Of a DNA stretch of 64,000 bases, positions 9,706-18,081 are shown piece by piece. The position numbers and the translations under genes are program-made. This DNA comes from JAFAGX01 sp035622175 (GTDB lineage Bacteria; Acidobacteriota; Terriglobia; Terriglobales; Acidobacteriaceae). The notes under the pieces were generated by a model. The model worked only from the letters and a program-made list of their open reading frames with translations. It was not told the origin of the DNA and did not search any database. The stretch covers positions 1 to 64,000 of the forward strand of contig DASPVV010000078.1 of the NCBI GenBank assembly GCA_035622175.1. The letters run 5' to 3'. The number at the start of each line of letters is the position of its first letter. Position 1 is the stretch's first letter.

Positions 9706-10473
9706 TTACGACCTCCAGCGCAGAGATTCCATGGAGCGGGAGGTAAAAAACAGCCCCACGAAGATCACGGTTAGATAGAAAACTGCGTCCTTGGCATCGA
9801 GAACGCCTTTGGCAAAGGACTCGAAATGCGTAATCACCGACATGTAGGAAAGTACCCGCGCCCAGGTTGCGGTTTCATAACCGCTGACCCACTCAAGCAC
9901 CCAGAGCAGCAAACACACTCCGAAGGTGGCCGCTCCGGCGATGATCTGGTTCTTGGTCAGGGTCGAGATAAAGGTCCCGATCGCCAGCAGCCCGCCGGCT
10001 TGGAGCAACAAGCCGAGATAGCCGATGGCCAAAGGCTTCCAGTCTGGATTGCCGTAGCGGAACAGGAAGGCAAAATTCAGCGCCGTGAACAGCAGCATAC
10101 AGGCGTAGAGAATCATCGCCGCGCACCATTTGCCGAGGATGACTTCCAGATCCCGGATGGGGGAGGTGGCCAGCAGTTCGATGGTGCCGGTGCGCTTCTC
10201 CTCGGCAAACAGCCGCATGGTGATCATCGGGATGAAAAACAGCCCAATCACGCTGACATTCGACAACAGCGGGCGTATCACCTCTTCGTTCAGATTCATG
10301 GGGAACATCTGACCGCGCATCTGGGACTCCATACCCATCAGCACGAAATACCCCAGCGCGTTCCAGAAGAAGAAGCCGAAGATGAGGGCGAACATGGTCA
10401 ACAGCAAATAGGCGATCGGCGAGACGAAATAGCTGCCGAGCTCCTTGCGACAAATGATCCAGACATTTCGCAT
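9706..10473 (-). CDS. ABC-2 type permease (GldF-like)
   Basis: A 255-residue integral membrane protein with six predicted helices. It starts MRNVWIICRKELGSYF and contains PMITMRLFAEEKRTGTIELL, the conserved cytoplasmic motif of ABC-2/GldF/NosY permeases. The frame is open 39 codons further upstream, but the ATG at 10473 overlaps the TAA stop of the ATPase gene by one base (TAATG), the usual coupled arrangement, and matches the family start. It forms the transmembrane half of the transporter with the preceding ATPase; the GldG-like gene follows with no gap. Confidence 0.9.
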   Translation of the reverse strand: MRNVWIICRKELGSYFVSPIAYLLLTMFALIFGFFFWNALGYFVLMGMESQMRGQMFPMNLNEEVIRPLLSNVSVIGLFFIPMITMRLFAEEKRTGTIELLATSPIRDLEVILGKWCAAMILYACMLLFTALNFAFLFRYGNPDWKPLAIGYLGLLLQAGGLLAIGTFISTLTKNQIIAGAATFGVCLLLWVLEWVSGYETATWARVLSYMSVITHFESFAKGVLDAKDAVFYLTVIFVGLFFTSRSMESLRWRS

Positions 10474-11459
10474 TAGTCCGCTCCCTTGGCCACAAGTTCC
10501 TGAGGCCCGACCGGGGTTTCGCCGCCCGTGAGTTGCAGGAAGATCTCTTCCAGGCTCATGGCGGCGGGTCGGAGTTCGTTCAGGTCCCAACCAGCCTCGA
10601 CCACGGCGCGCGCCAGGTCCCCGCGCACAAAACCTTTCTGACTCTCCACTTCGAAGACGTTGCGGTTGGCATGGCTGGTCTTATGCTGCACCCGGCTGAC
10701 CCCGCGAATCTGTTCCAGGCGCTTCTGCACCACGGGCAAATCCAGATTGCCGTTTCGACCGGCCACCTCAACCAACACCGACTCCGCTCCCCGCGCCCGG
10801 GCTTGCAAGTTCTCGACCGAATCGGTGGCTGCCAGCTTACCTTTATTAATGATGATGACCTGTTGGCAAGTCTGCTCTACCTCAGGCAGGATGTGGGTGC
10901 TGAGCACAATGGTATGATCCCCGGCGAGGCTCCGGATCAAATCCCGGGTTTCGTTGATCTGCTTCGGATCGAGGCCGGCCGTTGGCTCGTCGAGGATGAG
11001 GACGTCCGGGTTGTGGAGGATCGCTTGCGCCAGCCCGACACGCTGCCGGTATCCTTTCGAAAGCTTGCCGAGAATCTTTTTCTTCACGTCGGCCACCGCG
11101 CAACGCTCACACACGAAGTCGATCCGCTTGTTTAACTCGGGACCGGAAAGCCCCTTGAGCTTGCCCACAAATGTCAGATAATCCACCGTCTCCATTTCGG
11201 GATAGAGCGGCGGGGTCTCGGGCAGGTATCCAATGCGTTTCTTCACTTCAAGGGACTGCTCGAGCACGTCGAACCCTGCCACGGTCGCGCTGCCTGAGCT
11301 CGGCGGCAGGAAGCAGGTCAACATACGCATGGTGGTTGTCTTGCCCGCACCGTTTGGCCCTAAGAAGCCGACGATCTGGCCCTTCTCGACCTCAAAGGAG
11401 ATCTTGTCGACCGCAATGGTACGGGCATACCGCTTGGTAAGATCCTTAACTTTAATCAT
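10473..11459 (-). CDS. ABC transporter ATP-binding protein (GldA-like)
   Basis: A 328-residue ATPase. It shows Walker A GPNGAGKTTTMRML (about 35-48), signature LSKGYRQRVGLAQA (about 134-147), Walker B VLILDEPTAGLDP and switch His in LSTHILPEVEQ. The C-terminal 90 residues form the extra domain found in GldA/CcmA-like ATPases. It is the first gene of the four-gene cassette ending at 6924. No strong ribosome site is visible before the ATG. The divergent aldo/keto reductase gene lies 251 bases away, so this intergenic region should hold the cassette's promoter. The substrate is unknown. Confidence 0.92.
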   Translation of the reverse strand: MIKVKDLTKRYARTIAVDKISFEVEKGQIVGFLGPNGAGKTTTMRMLTCFLPPSSGSATVAGFDVLEQSLEVKKRIGYLPETPPLYPEMETVDYLTFVGKLKGLSGPELNKRIDFVCERCAVADVKKKILGKLSKGYRQRVGLAQAILHNPDVLILDEPTAGLDPKQINETRDLIRSLAGDHTIVLSTHILPEVEQTCQQVIIINKGKLAATDSVENLQARARGAESVLVEVAGRNGNLDLPVVQKRLEQIRGVSRVQHKTSHANRNVFEVESQKGFVRGDLARAVVEAGWDLNELRPAAMSLEEIFLQLTGGETPVGPQELVAKGAD

Positions 11460-11710
11460 AAGAATTTGTTGCAGGAATCGAGGTCTTTACACCCCACGAA
11501 CTACCATCCATCCTTCGATTAGGACTGAAGTGAAGCTCTATGTTAAGAAGCTTCGGCAGGAATTGTCAAACCGGAGGAGCGGTCGAACCCGCTAACCGGA
11601 GCCGGAAGACCTCCTGGTGGGTATCGAGCCGGTCCCTCCCCGACCCTGGTATAGTAACCCGAACGTTTGAGATTTGGGCCCGGCAGCTCAGCCGGGGCCT
11701 GGGGAGAGGT

Positions 11711-12682
11711 ATGCAACGCCGCAAGCTCGGCCGTACTGGTCTTGAGGTCAGCGAAATTGCCCACGGGCTGTGGGGGATGGGGGACTGGACCGATTCCGAC
11801 GATCGCCAGTCGCTTGCGTCCTTGCAACTTGCCGTCGATCTCGGCTGCAATTTCTTCGATTCCGCCTGGTCGTACGGTAATGGCAAGAGCGACGCCCTGC
11901 TCGGGCAGATCCTGAGGCGCAAGGGGAAGCAGCCTTTGTATGCCGCCTCGAAAATCCCCCCGCTGAACGACAAATGGCCGGCCTCTTCAAAGGATCGATA
12001 CCGCGATGTCTTCCCTAGAGCTCACGTTTTCGACTACGCCAGAAAGATTCGTGAAGCGCTCGGTGTCGACGCGATCGATGTTCTGCAATTCCATGTCTGG
12101 GATGACAGTTGGACCGATGAGCCGGAATTCCAAGCCACGGTCCAAGAGCTGAAGGCGACCGGGCTGATCCGGTTTTTTGGCTTGAGCCTGAACCGTTGGG
12201 AACCGGACAACGGCATCCAGGCCATTCGCACGGGGTTGGTAGACGTTGTACAGGTGATCTACAACGTCTTTGATCAGGCGCCGGAGGACCGCTTATTTCC
12301 GCTTTGCCGCGAGCTGGATATCGGCGTCATTGCCCGCGTGCCGCTCGATGAAGGCAGTCTGGGGGGCAAGCTGACGGCCGCCACCAGATTCCCCGACCAG
12401 GACTGGCGCTCGCGCTATTTCGGTCCGGAGAACCTGCCGAATACGGTCGACCGGGTGGATCAGTTAAAGGTGGTCCTTCCTTCGGACATGAGCCTGGCGG
12501 AAATGGCGCTGCGTTTTATCCTCTCGAATCCGGTGGTCAGCACCACCATTGTGGGCATGCGAAAGCCGGACCACATCAGGGAGAACATTCGAGCCAGTGA
12601 TCGCGGCAGTCTCGATTCTGCTTTGCTTGGCAGGTTGCGGACCTATCGCTGGTCCAGGGTTCCGGCCCCCTGGTCGGACTAG
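11711..12682 (+). CDS. Aldo/keto reductase
   Basis: A 323-residue (beta/alpha)8 oxidoreductase using NAD(P)H. The catalytic tetrad is visible as Asp and Tyr in NFFDSAWSYGNGKSD, Lys in AASKIPP and His in VLQFHVWDD. The start MQRRKLGRTGLEVSEI is the family's normal N terminus. The frame is open 57 codons upstream, but the ATG at 11711 directly follows GGGGAGAGG. The C-terminal NADP-binding region STTIVGMRKPDHIRENI is intact. The physiological substrate cannot be named. It is transcribed divergently from the Gld-like cassette and appears to be a single-gene unit. Confidence 0.88.
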   Translation: MQRRKLGRTGLEVSEIAHGLWGMGDWTDSDDRQSLASLQLAVDLGCNFFDSAWSYGNGKSDALLGQILRRKGKQPLYAASKIPPLNDKWPASSKDRYRDVFPRAHVFDYARKIREALGVDAIDVLQFHVWDDSWTDEPEFQATVQELKATGLIRFFGLSLNRWEPDNGIQAIRTGLVDVVQVIYNVFDQAPEDRLFPLCRELDIGVIARVPLDEGSLGGKLTAATRFPDQDWRSRYFGPENLPNTVDRVDQLKVVLPSDMSLAEMALRFILSNPVVSTTIVGMRKPDHIRENIRASDRGSLDSALLGRLRTYRWSRVPAPWSD

Positions 12683-12723
12683 AGGCAGACCCCGCCGGGT
12701 TCCGCGATGGAGACTGGGGAGCT

Positions 12724-12960
12724 TTACTTCGCGGCGGCGCGGGTCGGGTTTGCTTTGCGTACTCTCTCCGACCCTGACCGGGTGGCGCTTAATTCCCCCT
12801 CGGTCGTAATGCGAGTTGCCTTGGAGATCCCTTCTGCCATCTTGAGCCCGGCTTCCTGCGGAACGGCTCCGTCAGCCGACATTGCCGAGCTGGCAGCCAG
12901 GGTAAACAATAAAGCATCTTCCTGCCTGGCAAAATAAAGCACGACCTGACTCGCTGCCAT
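12724..12960 (-). CDS. Small conserved-type hypothetical protein
   Basis: A 78-residue frame with an unusually good ribosome site: GGAGGGG ends seven bases before the ATG. The N-terminal half has a regular hydrophobic pattern (VVLYFARQEDALLFTLAAS) followed by SAMSADGAVPQE and a Thr/Ser/Arg-rich tail. I do not recognise the family. No signal peptide or membrane segment is obvious, so a small cytoplasmic protein is likely. It is convergent with the aldo/keto reductase (42 bases apart). The clear initiation signal is the main reason for accepting it. Confidence 0.55.
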   Translation of the reverse strand: MAASQVVLYFARQEDALLFTLAASSAMSADGAVPQEAGLKMAEGISKATRITTEGELSATRSGSERVRKANPTRAAAK

Positions 12961-13319
12961 CTAGATCCCCTCCAGAGATGATCGCTGCTCAGCTCAGATG
13001 ATAGGATGATTTCATGGCCGCCAGAAGTTACCTTTCTGGTGCCTCAACCCCCGGAAGGACACGGGGCGGGTTACGCCGCCAGGAAAACGCCGGACAAGTT
13101 CCTGGGCTCAATCGTGGCCACGACAATTGCCGGGTGCCGCGCGGCCATCGGGGTTCGCATGCGCAATCACCGCGCCGTGCTTGCCGGGGCCCGAGATTTT
13201 GCCTTCGCTCGCTGATCAGCAAGTCAGAAGGTCCATACGGTAATGCCTGTATTTTTGTGCCTTACGGCTGTGGAGAAGCTGTTCAAACTGTGTAGATTAG
13301 TTCTTGTTGGTAGGTTTGT
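12961..13319. other. Intergenic region without a recognised gene
   Basis: About 360 bases separating the small hypothetical gene from the end of the acyl-ligase fusion gene, both on the minus strand. The side next to 12960 should contain the promoter of the small gene. Open frames here (for example 13006-13215 plus) show no family features or ribosome site. No clear terminator, tRNA or repeat was seen. Confidence 0.5.
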
Positions 13320-15839
13320 TCATAGTTCCTCCACCTTCTTGCGGAGTTCGCCCGAAATCCAGGCCGGAGTCTGATCCTCGGAGAATTCAAGCGGCGGCCC
13401 GATTTTTACCCGGATCTGTCCCGGCCAGGCAAACTTGCGTCCGGCCTGCTTTCGTTCAAAGAGTCCGTCAATGCGCATGGGAACAATCGGGATGCGCAGA
13501 TTGTGGGCCAGCAGGCCCACCCCCCCGCGAAACTGCCCCAGCTTGCCGTCCGTGGTGTGGTGGCCTTCGGGAAACACGAGCAGGTTGTAACCACGGTCGA
13601 CACAGGCTCCGGCGTAGGCAAAACTTTCCCGGAACCCCGCCTCCCGCGGAAGGGGAAACAGATTGAGCAGCGATACCCCTAGAACCCACTTGATGCGGTC
13701 ATACATTCGGCCGGGGAGACTGCGCGTGGAGGGCGGTGTTCTCAGGATTTCGAGTGCTTCTCCTCCGGTCGCGACAGCCAGCTTATGGCGGAAACGAGCC
13801 GGCAAGGCAGTCAGGACGAAGCCAGGATCGACGTCTCCAACGTGATTGGCAATTACCAGCAGCGGACCCCGTACTCCCTTGAGATTCCGGCGACCTTCGA
13901 CCCGGGGCCATCCCAGGAGAAACACCGCCGGACGCAACAAAAGATAATGGACCGCAATCCGTGTCCAGGTTACCGGCCAAGCTAGTACCCAGCCTGGATA
14001 GTGGTACTGGGCGCGGGGAGGGACTTCACCCTGCAAAATGCGCTCCAGATCGCCAACCGTTCGTGCCGCCGCGAAGCGCGTCTCCGCGACGTCGACCTGG
14101 TAGCGATCCTCGATGGCGCCCAACAATTCGACGCGGTCGAGCGAACTCAGGTTCAGATCGGAGTCCAACCTGGTGCTGGCAGCGAGAACCGCAGCTGAAC
14201 GACCGGTGATGCGGGCGATCAAATCAGCCAGCGGGCTGGCCGCGCGGGCCGGGTTGGCGGCTCGAGGAAGCTGGCTGTGGACGGCTTCTTGAATCAGAGT
14301 GCGTTTCGGTTTCTGGGTCGAAGTGCGGGGAAAGTCGGGTTCTGGCCAGAGGAACCAATGGTTCAGGCGCTGGTATTGCGCCAGGGACTGGTTGGCGCGT
14401 TCGACTACGGATGCAGCATTGATTTTGGCATCGCGCAGAATCATCACCGCACACGGTTCCGCGTTGCCTTCCCGGGGGAGAGCAATGACGAGTGCGTCTT
14501 GGACTTCCGGTTGGCGCCGCAGAGCTCGCTCGAGGTCTTCCGGGTACACGTTCATCCCGGCTGGCGTCACAATGACCTCTTTTTTTCTGCCTTTGAAATA
14601 GAGGTTGCCCTCCGCATCCCGCTCCCCAATGTCTCCGGTCGCATACCAACCCTCGTCTCCCGTCACCGCCTGCAGCCGATCGCTGTTCCAATACCCCGCG
14701 GCGATGCCTGCTCCACGAACCAGGATCTCACCATCGGAAGCCAGCCGAATCTCCCGGCCCTCGAGGACCTTTCCGATCGATCCCCTCCCCAGACGAAAGG
14801 GATGATTCACGCTCACGAGCGCAGTAGTTTCCGTGAGCCCGTAACCCTGAATCACGGCGTAGCCCAGGCGACGCCAGAACTCTTCGGTTCGGGAATCAAG
14901 GGTGGCGCCGCCCGCGATGAAGGCCCAGAACTTCCATCCGAAGCGTCGCCGAAGCTGCCGGAAGGTCCACCAACGATGGAGAAAGTGCTTGCCTGCGGAA
15001 GCTTCCAGGTTGTGACGAAATTCCTCGAGCCGATGTTCATCGCTGAGATCACGCTCGATCTTCTGCCGCAGCGAGTCGAGCACCCGGGGTACGGTGACCA
15101 CGACGGATACGACTTCGCGTTTCACGGTAGCGATCACCTCGGCAGGATTCAGGCTCTCCTGGAAAACCACGACCCCGGCCACGAGGGGTGGAAGGAAGAT
15201 GCCCAGAAACTGACCGAAAACATGGCTCAAGGGCACGAGATTCAGAAAGCGAATGGGATGAACCAGGCTCTCGTACCGGAGGTATTTGCGAATCTCGGCT
15301 TCGAAGGGGGCGACATTGGCGAGCACGTTGCCGTGGGTGATAACCACCCCTTTGGGATCGGCGGTGGTGCCGGAAGTGAAGACGATTTCGAGCGGGTCAC
15401 GGAGCCCAATTTCCGGTGAGACGCAGGGCGCCGCCGAATGCCGGGCTAATGCCTGGGGCAAATGGCCGAGGAGCATGGTTGGGAGGGCGGGCTGAGCATG
15501 TTCCTGCGAACAAACCAACAACTTGGCACCGACCTGCTCATGTACTCGCCAAGCAAAGTCTGCCTGCGCGATGTGGTCGAGCGGCACCACCACCACCCCG
15601 CGTAGAAGGCATCCGAGAAACACCGCCACCCATTCGGCCGAATTGGGAGCCCAGATGAGGACACGCTCCCCTTTCGCGATCCCCCGTACCTCTAGCTCTC
15701 GGGCGAACCGAAACGCCATGCTCACCACCTCCCGGTAAGTCCAGCGCACACTGCGATATCCCTTGCGCTCGATGTAGGCGACTTGCTCCCCGCGCGAAAC
15801 GAACATTGGGAGGTATTCGAGGAGGGAATGGCGTTCCAT
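13320..15839 (-). CDS. Fused acyl-AMP ligase, acyl carrier and PlsC-type acyltransferase
   Basis: An 839-residue three-domain protein. Residues 1-520 form an adenylate-forming ligase with the phosphate loop FTSGTTADPKG (154-164), GYGLTETTAL (332-341) and the late motifs YATGDIGERD and GRKKEVIVTPAGMNVYPED. Residues about 530-605 are an acyl-carrier domain with SSLDRVEL, where Ser566 is the likely phosphopantetheine site. Residues about 640-839 are a lysophosphatidic-acid acyltransferase with NHVGDVD (665-671) and FPEGHHT (756-762). The protein could activate free fatty acids, hold them as a thioester and pass them to a lysophospholipid, as E. coli Aas does. Aas has the reverse domain order and lacks the carrier domain. 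No strong ribosome site precedes the ATG. Confidence 0.9.
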   Translation of the reverse strand: MERHSLLEYLPMFVSRGEQVAYIERKGYRSVRWTYREVVSMAFRFARELEVRGIAKGERVLIWAPNSAEWVAVFLGCLLRGVVVVPLDHIAQADFAWRVHEQVGAKLLVCSQEHAQPALPTMLLGHLPQALARHSAAPCVSPEIGLRDPLEIVFTSGTTADPKGVVITHGNVLANVAPFEAEIRKYLRYESLVHPIRFLNLVPLSHVFGQFLGIFLPPLVAGVVVFQESLNPAEVIATVKREVVSVVVTVPRVLDSLRQKIERDLSDEHRLEEFRHNLEASAGKHFLHRWWTFRQLRRRFGWKFWAFIAGGATLDSRTEEFWRRLGYAVIQGYGLTETTALVSVNHPFRLGRGSIGKVLEGREIRLASDGEILVRGAGIAAGYWNSDRLQAVTGDEGWYATGDIGERDAEGNLYFKGRKKEVIVTPAGMNVYPEDLERALRRQPEVQDALVIALPREGNAEPCAVMILRDAKINAASVVERANQSLAQYQRLNHWFLWPEPDFPRTSTQKPKRTLIQEAVHSQLPRAANPARAASPLADLIARITGRSAAVLAASTRLDSDLNLSSLDRVELLGAIEDRYQVDVAETRFAAARTVGDLERILQGEVPPRAQYHYPGWVLAWPVTWTRIAVHYLLLRPAVFLLGWPRVEGRRNLKGVRGPLLVIANHVGDVDPGFVLTALPARFRHKLAVATGGEALEILRTPPSTRSLPGRMYDRIKWVLGVSLLNLFPLPREAGFRESFAYAGACVDRGYNLLVFPEGHHTTDGKLGQFRGGVGLLAHNLRIPIVPMRIDGLFERKQAGRKFAWPGQIRVKIGPPLEFSEDQTPAWISGELRKKVEEL

Positions 15840-16011
15840 CGAGAAAAGAGTAGCGCATTTCCTGGCCTGGAAGGCGCGGGAGGAGGTTCATGGGAAACCT
15901 GGCGGAAGCTCCCGTGATGTTCTCTTCCCCGACCTGGCAGTCATTTCCGCGATCCCAGACAATCAAGAACTGGCGTATCTTTATTAAGGTGGAAGGCATT
16001 ACCTTCGAGGC

Positions 16012-16917
16012 ATGAAGAAGCTGCGATTCCTGGTTTCTCTGCATAGCAGGGAAAACGATTTCCAAAGGGCACAGGCCCAATGCGCGGAGAATACTGCCGG
16101 CAAGCTGGGGATCGATGTGGAGATCGTTTTTGCCGACGACGATGCGGTCCAGCAAAGCAACCAGCTGTTGAAGGCAATCCAAAGCGAGAAGCAATTCCAG
16201 CCCGATGCAATCTTGCTCGAACCGGTTGGAAAAGAGGCCCTGCCTCAGGTAGCCCGGGCCGCCGCCGCTGCCGGGATCGGCTGGGTGGTCCTGAACCGGT
16301 ACCCGGAGTACTTGGCGGAACTTCGCCGCAAGGCAACCGTACCCGCCTTTTCCGTCACCGCCAATCACGACGAGATCGGCCGCATACAGGGCAGACAGTT
16401 CGCCGTGCTGCGGCCGGCAGGTGGTTCCGGGCTGTATATCGAAGGCCCCTCGCGCAGCTCCTCGGCGCAGAGGCGCACGGCAGGAATGCTCCAGACCAAG
16501 CCTTCGAACCTTCAACTTTCGATGCTGAAGGCAAGTTGGACGGAGGAGAGCGCCACCCGCGCGGTGTTGTCCTGGCTGAAGCTGGCAACCTCGAAACGCA
16601 CGCCCATCGACCTGGTGGGCGCGCAGGATGACGCCATGGCCATGGGTGCGCGGAAAGCATTTGCGCAGCTTGACGATTCTGCCCAGCGCAAGCGTTGGTT
16701 GAGCCTGCCGTTTACCGGATGTGATGGCCAGCCGGCGACCGGCCAAGCCTGGGTGAGAGAAAAGCTTCTGGCGGCTACCATTTACGTTCCCCCGCTTACG
16801 GGAGAGGCGATCGAGATTCTGGTCAAGGCAATTGTCGACGGCACCCAACCAGCGGAACAGTTCGTGACCACCTCGTTTTCAATTCCTCGGCTCGATGCCT
16901 TGGCTCTGCGAAAATGA
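16012..16917 (+). CDS. Periplasmic-binding-protein-like sugar-binding protein without signal peptide
   Basis: A 301-residue protein of the Peripla_BP_4/RbsB-type fold. The strand-helix pattern and phrases such as DAILLEPVGKEALPQVARAA, VVLNRYPEYLAEL and IDLVGAQDDAMAMGARKAF are typical of ribose- or autoinducer-type binding proteins. The start MKKLRFLVSLHSRENDFQ leads straight into the first beta strand. There is no signal peptide, lipobox or DNA-binding N terminus, so it should stay in the cytoplasm unless the true start lies elsewhere. GAGG sits just before the ATG. No ABC permease, ATPase or kinase is adjacent. A cytoplasmic sensor is possible but unproven. Confidence 0.75.
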   Translation: MKKLRFLVSLHSRENDFQRAQAQCAENTAGKLGIDVEIVFADDDAVQQSNQLLKAIQSEKQFQPDAILLEPVGKEALPQVARAAAAAGIGWVVLNRYPEYLAELRRKATVPAFSVTANHDEIGRIQGRQFAVLRPAGGSGLYIEGPSRSSSAQRRTAGMLQTKPSNLQLSMLKASWTEESATRAVLSWLKLATSKRTPIDLVGAQDDAMAMGARKAFAQLDDSAQRKRWLSLPFTGCDGQPATGQAWVREKLLAATIYVPPLTGEAIEILVKAIVDGTQPAEQFVTTSFSIPRLDALALRK

Positions 16918-17067
16918 CAGGCGTGTTCTGTTCCGTCGAATGGTCGCCATGAAACCGATGCCGGAGGCCCTGGGTGCGGGGATTCCATGCGAATGAGTTC
17001 AGGCAGCGGGCGGCCTTCCTCGGGCAACTCCGCCCCGTACCGAATCCCGCACCCATCCCGCCTTTCC

Positions 17068-17631
17068 CTAGCGTCCCACGCCGAGCGCGTCGGCCACGCG
17101 GTTGATGTAATTGAACCAGGCCGCAATGAGTGTGATCTGCAGGATGGCTTGGTCGTCAAAACCCGCTGACCGCAAGCGCTCATGATCGTCTTTGCCGATC
17201 TTGGTCGCGTCCCGGGTAAGTTTCACCACGTAGTCCAACATGACCCGTTCTTGCGGGGGGATGGGAGCGCTCGTGTAGTCCCGTTCGAGTGCATCGGTCA
17301 GGGCTGGATCGAGAGTTACGCGACGCAGAAACTCTGCGTGGGACTCAATTCAATAAACACAGCGATTGGTGACTGACACCAGGGTTGCGATCATCTCGTG
17401 TTGCCGTCGGGACAGCGGCAAGTCCGGCGCCAGCAGTGCTCCGAAGGTCGAAAAAGCGTGGTAAAGCGCCTGCGGAATCAGGCTGTGCGACGCCACAATC
17501 GGGGAGCTTCCGCCTTCGGCCGCATGCACCGGAGTGGAGTACTCAAGCGGATAGAGCTGCTTCTGCTCATCGATCGCCTGGCGTAGCTTTTCATCCGCGT
17601 TCGCCAAGGGAACCGTGCGAATCCAGGTCAT
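17068..17631 (-). CDS. AhpD-like peroxidase-related selenoprotein (in-frame TGA = Sec94)
   Basis: Read through the TGA at 17350-17352, this frame gives a complete 187-residue AhpD/carboxymuconolactone-decarboxylase-family protein. Upstream of the TGA is MTWIRTVPLANADEKL...RRQHEMIATLVSVTNRCVY. Downstream is IESHAEFLRRVTLDPAL...ILQITLIAAWFNYINRVADALGVGR, ending in TAG. The TGA occupies the second Cys of the AhpD redox motif CxxCxxxH, giving Cys91-Val-Tyr-Sec94-Ile-Glu-Ser-His98. AhpD-type proteins reduce peroxides through this pair. A perfect 7-bp hairpin lies 10 bases after the TGA. Without recoding, the gene would be split into a 93-residue stub and an orphan tail. The start could also be TTG at 17667. 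A pseudogene is the main alternative, but codon integrity on both sides and the selD in this window argue against it. Confidence 0.85.
17323..17339 (-). promoter_or_regulatory. SECIS-like hairpin of the AhpD-like gene
   Basis: On the minus strand, ACGCAGA-GTT-TCTGCGT forms seven perfect Watson-Crick pairs closing a three-base loop that starts with G. Ten bases separate it from the TGA, and the loop starts 17 bases after it. Bacterial SECIS elements lie inside the coding sequence just downstream of UGA and present a G in the apical loop to SelB, so position and form fit. Confidence 0.75.
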
Positions 17632-18035
17632 AAGAATCAGTTGCCTTTCGAGGGAGATTTTGTACAATACGTAACGGACAAGGCCATATCCGGCAAAGCT
17701 AAATGCAAATCACCTGGAGTGCCAATACTCGAATTGGATGATCTTGGTTTGGCCGACAGATTCGTTCGCGGCCCCCCCCCGCGCGGAGGATCGAGTCGAT
17801 GAGCATTGTGGTGTGGAAGGTTCTGCGGAGGCTGCCGAAACCGGCTCTGCTTGTGTTAACCCTGTTCTTGCTGGCCGCAATGGCCCGCTCGTAGGCTGCC
17901 CTCACCCATCAGCAACTGTTTTTAGCCGCTGACGCAAGTGTGGTTCGCACGCCTTAGTGGCTCAAAAACCCAGAATCCCTATCTTTGACGTGCGATTCCC
18001 CGAGAAGAACGACTGCATCTTTCTGGCTATGAAAG
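17632..18035. other. Gap between the AhpD-like gene and HU
   Basis: About 400 bases. It contains the upstream region of the AhpD-like gene (minus strand), a run of ten C residues at about 17772-17781, and the short candidate frame at 17799. No other gene, RNA or repeat was recognised. Confidence 0.4.
17799..17894 (+). CDS. Candidate 31-residue membrane peptide
   Basis: A short frame, MSIVVWKVLRRLPKPALLVL followed by a hydrophobic run ending AAMARS, with GGAGG nine bases before the ATG. Its sequence pattern (short basic N terminus, one hydrophobic helix of about 15 residues) is that of a single-pass small membrane protein. It sits in the gap between the AhpD-like gene and HU, and no homologue is recognised. 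It could also be a chance frame. Confidence 0.3.
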   Translation: MSIVVWKVLRRLPKPALLVLTLFLLAAMARS

Positions 18036-18059
18036 ACGGCAGGGCCTACCCCCTGCCGT
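18036..18059 (-). terminator. Probable terminator of the HU gene
   Basis: ACGGCAGGG and CCCTGCCGT form a perfect 9-bp stem with a six-base loop, 22 bases beyond the HU stop codon. In the HU direction it is followed by CTTTCAT, a weak T-tract. Confidence 0.55.
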
Positions 18060-18081
18060 ATTTAAGGATCAACTCCAGCCG

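Noticed and set aside
15538..16848. A 436-residue minus-strand frame across the sugar-binding-like gene
   Set aside because: It runs through two genuine genes in other frames and an intergenic promoter region, and its composition is unlike a real protein.
17068..17667. AhpD-like gene as a pseudogene split by a nonsense codon
   Set aside because: A single TGA at exactly the catalytic Cys, intact sequence on both sides, a SECIS-like hairpin and a second Sec-type gene (selD) in the window make recoding far more likely than decay.
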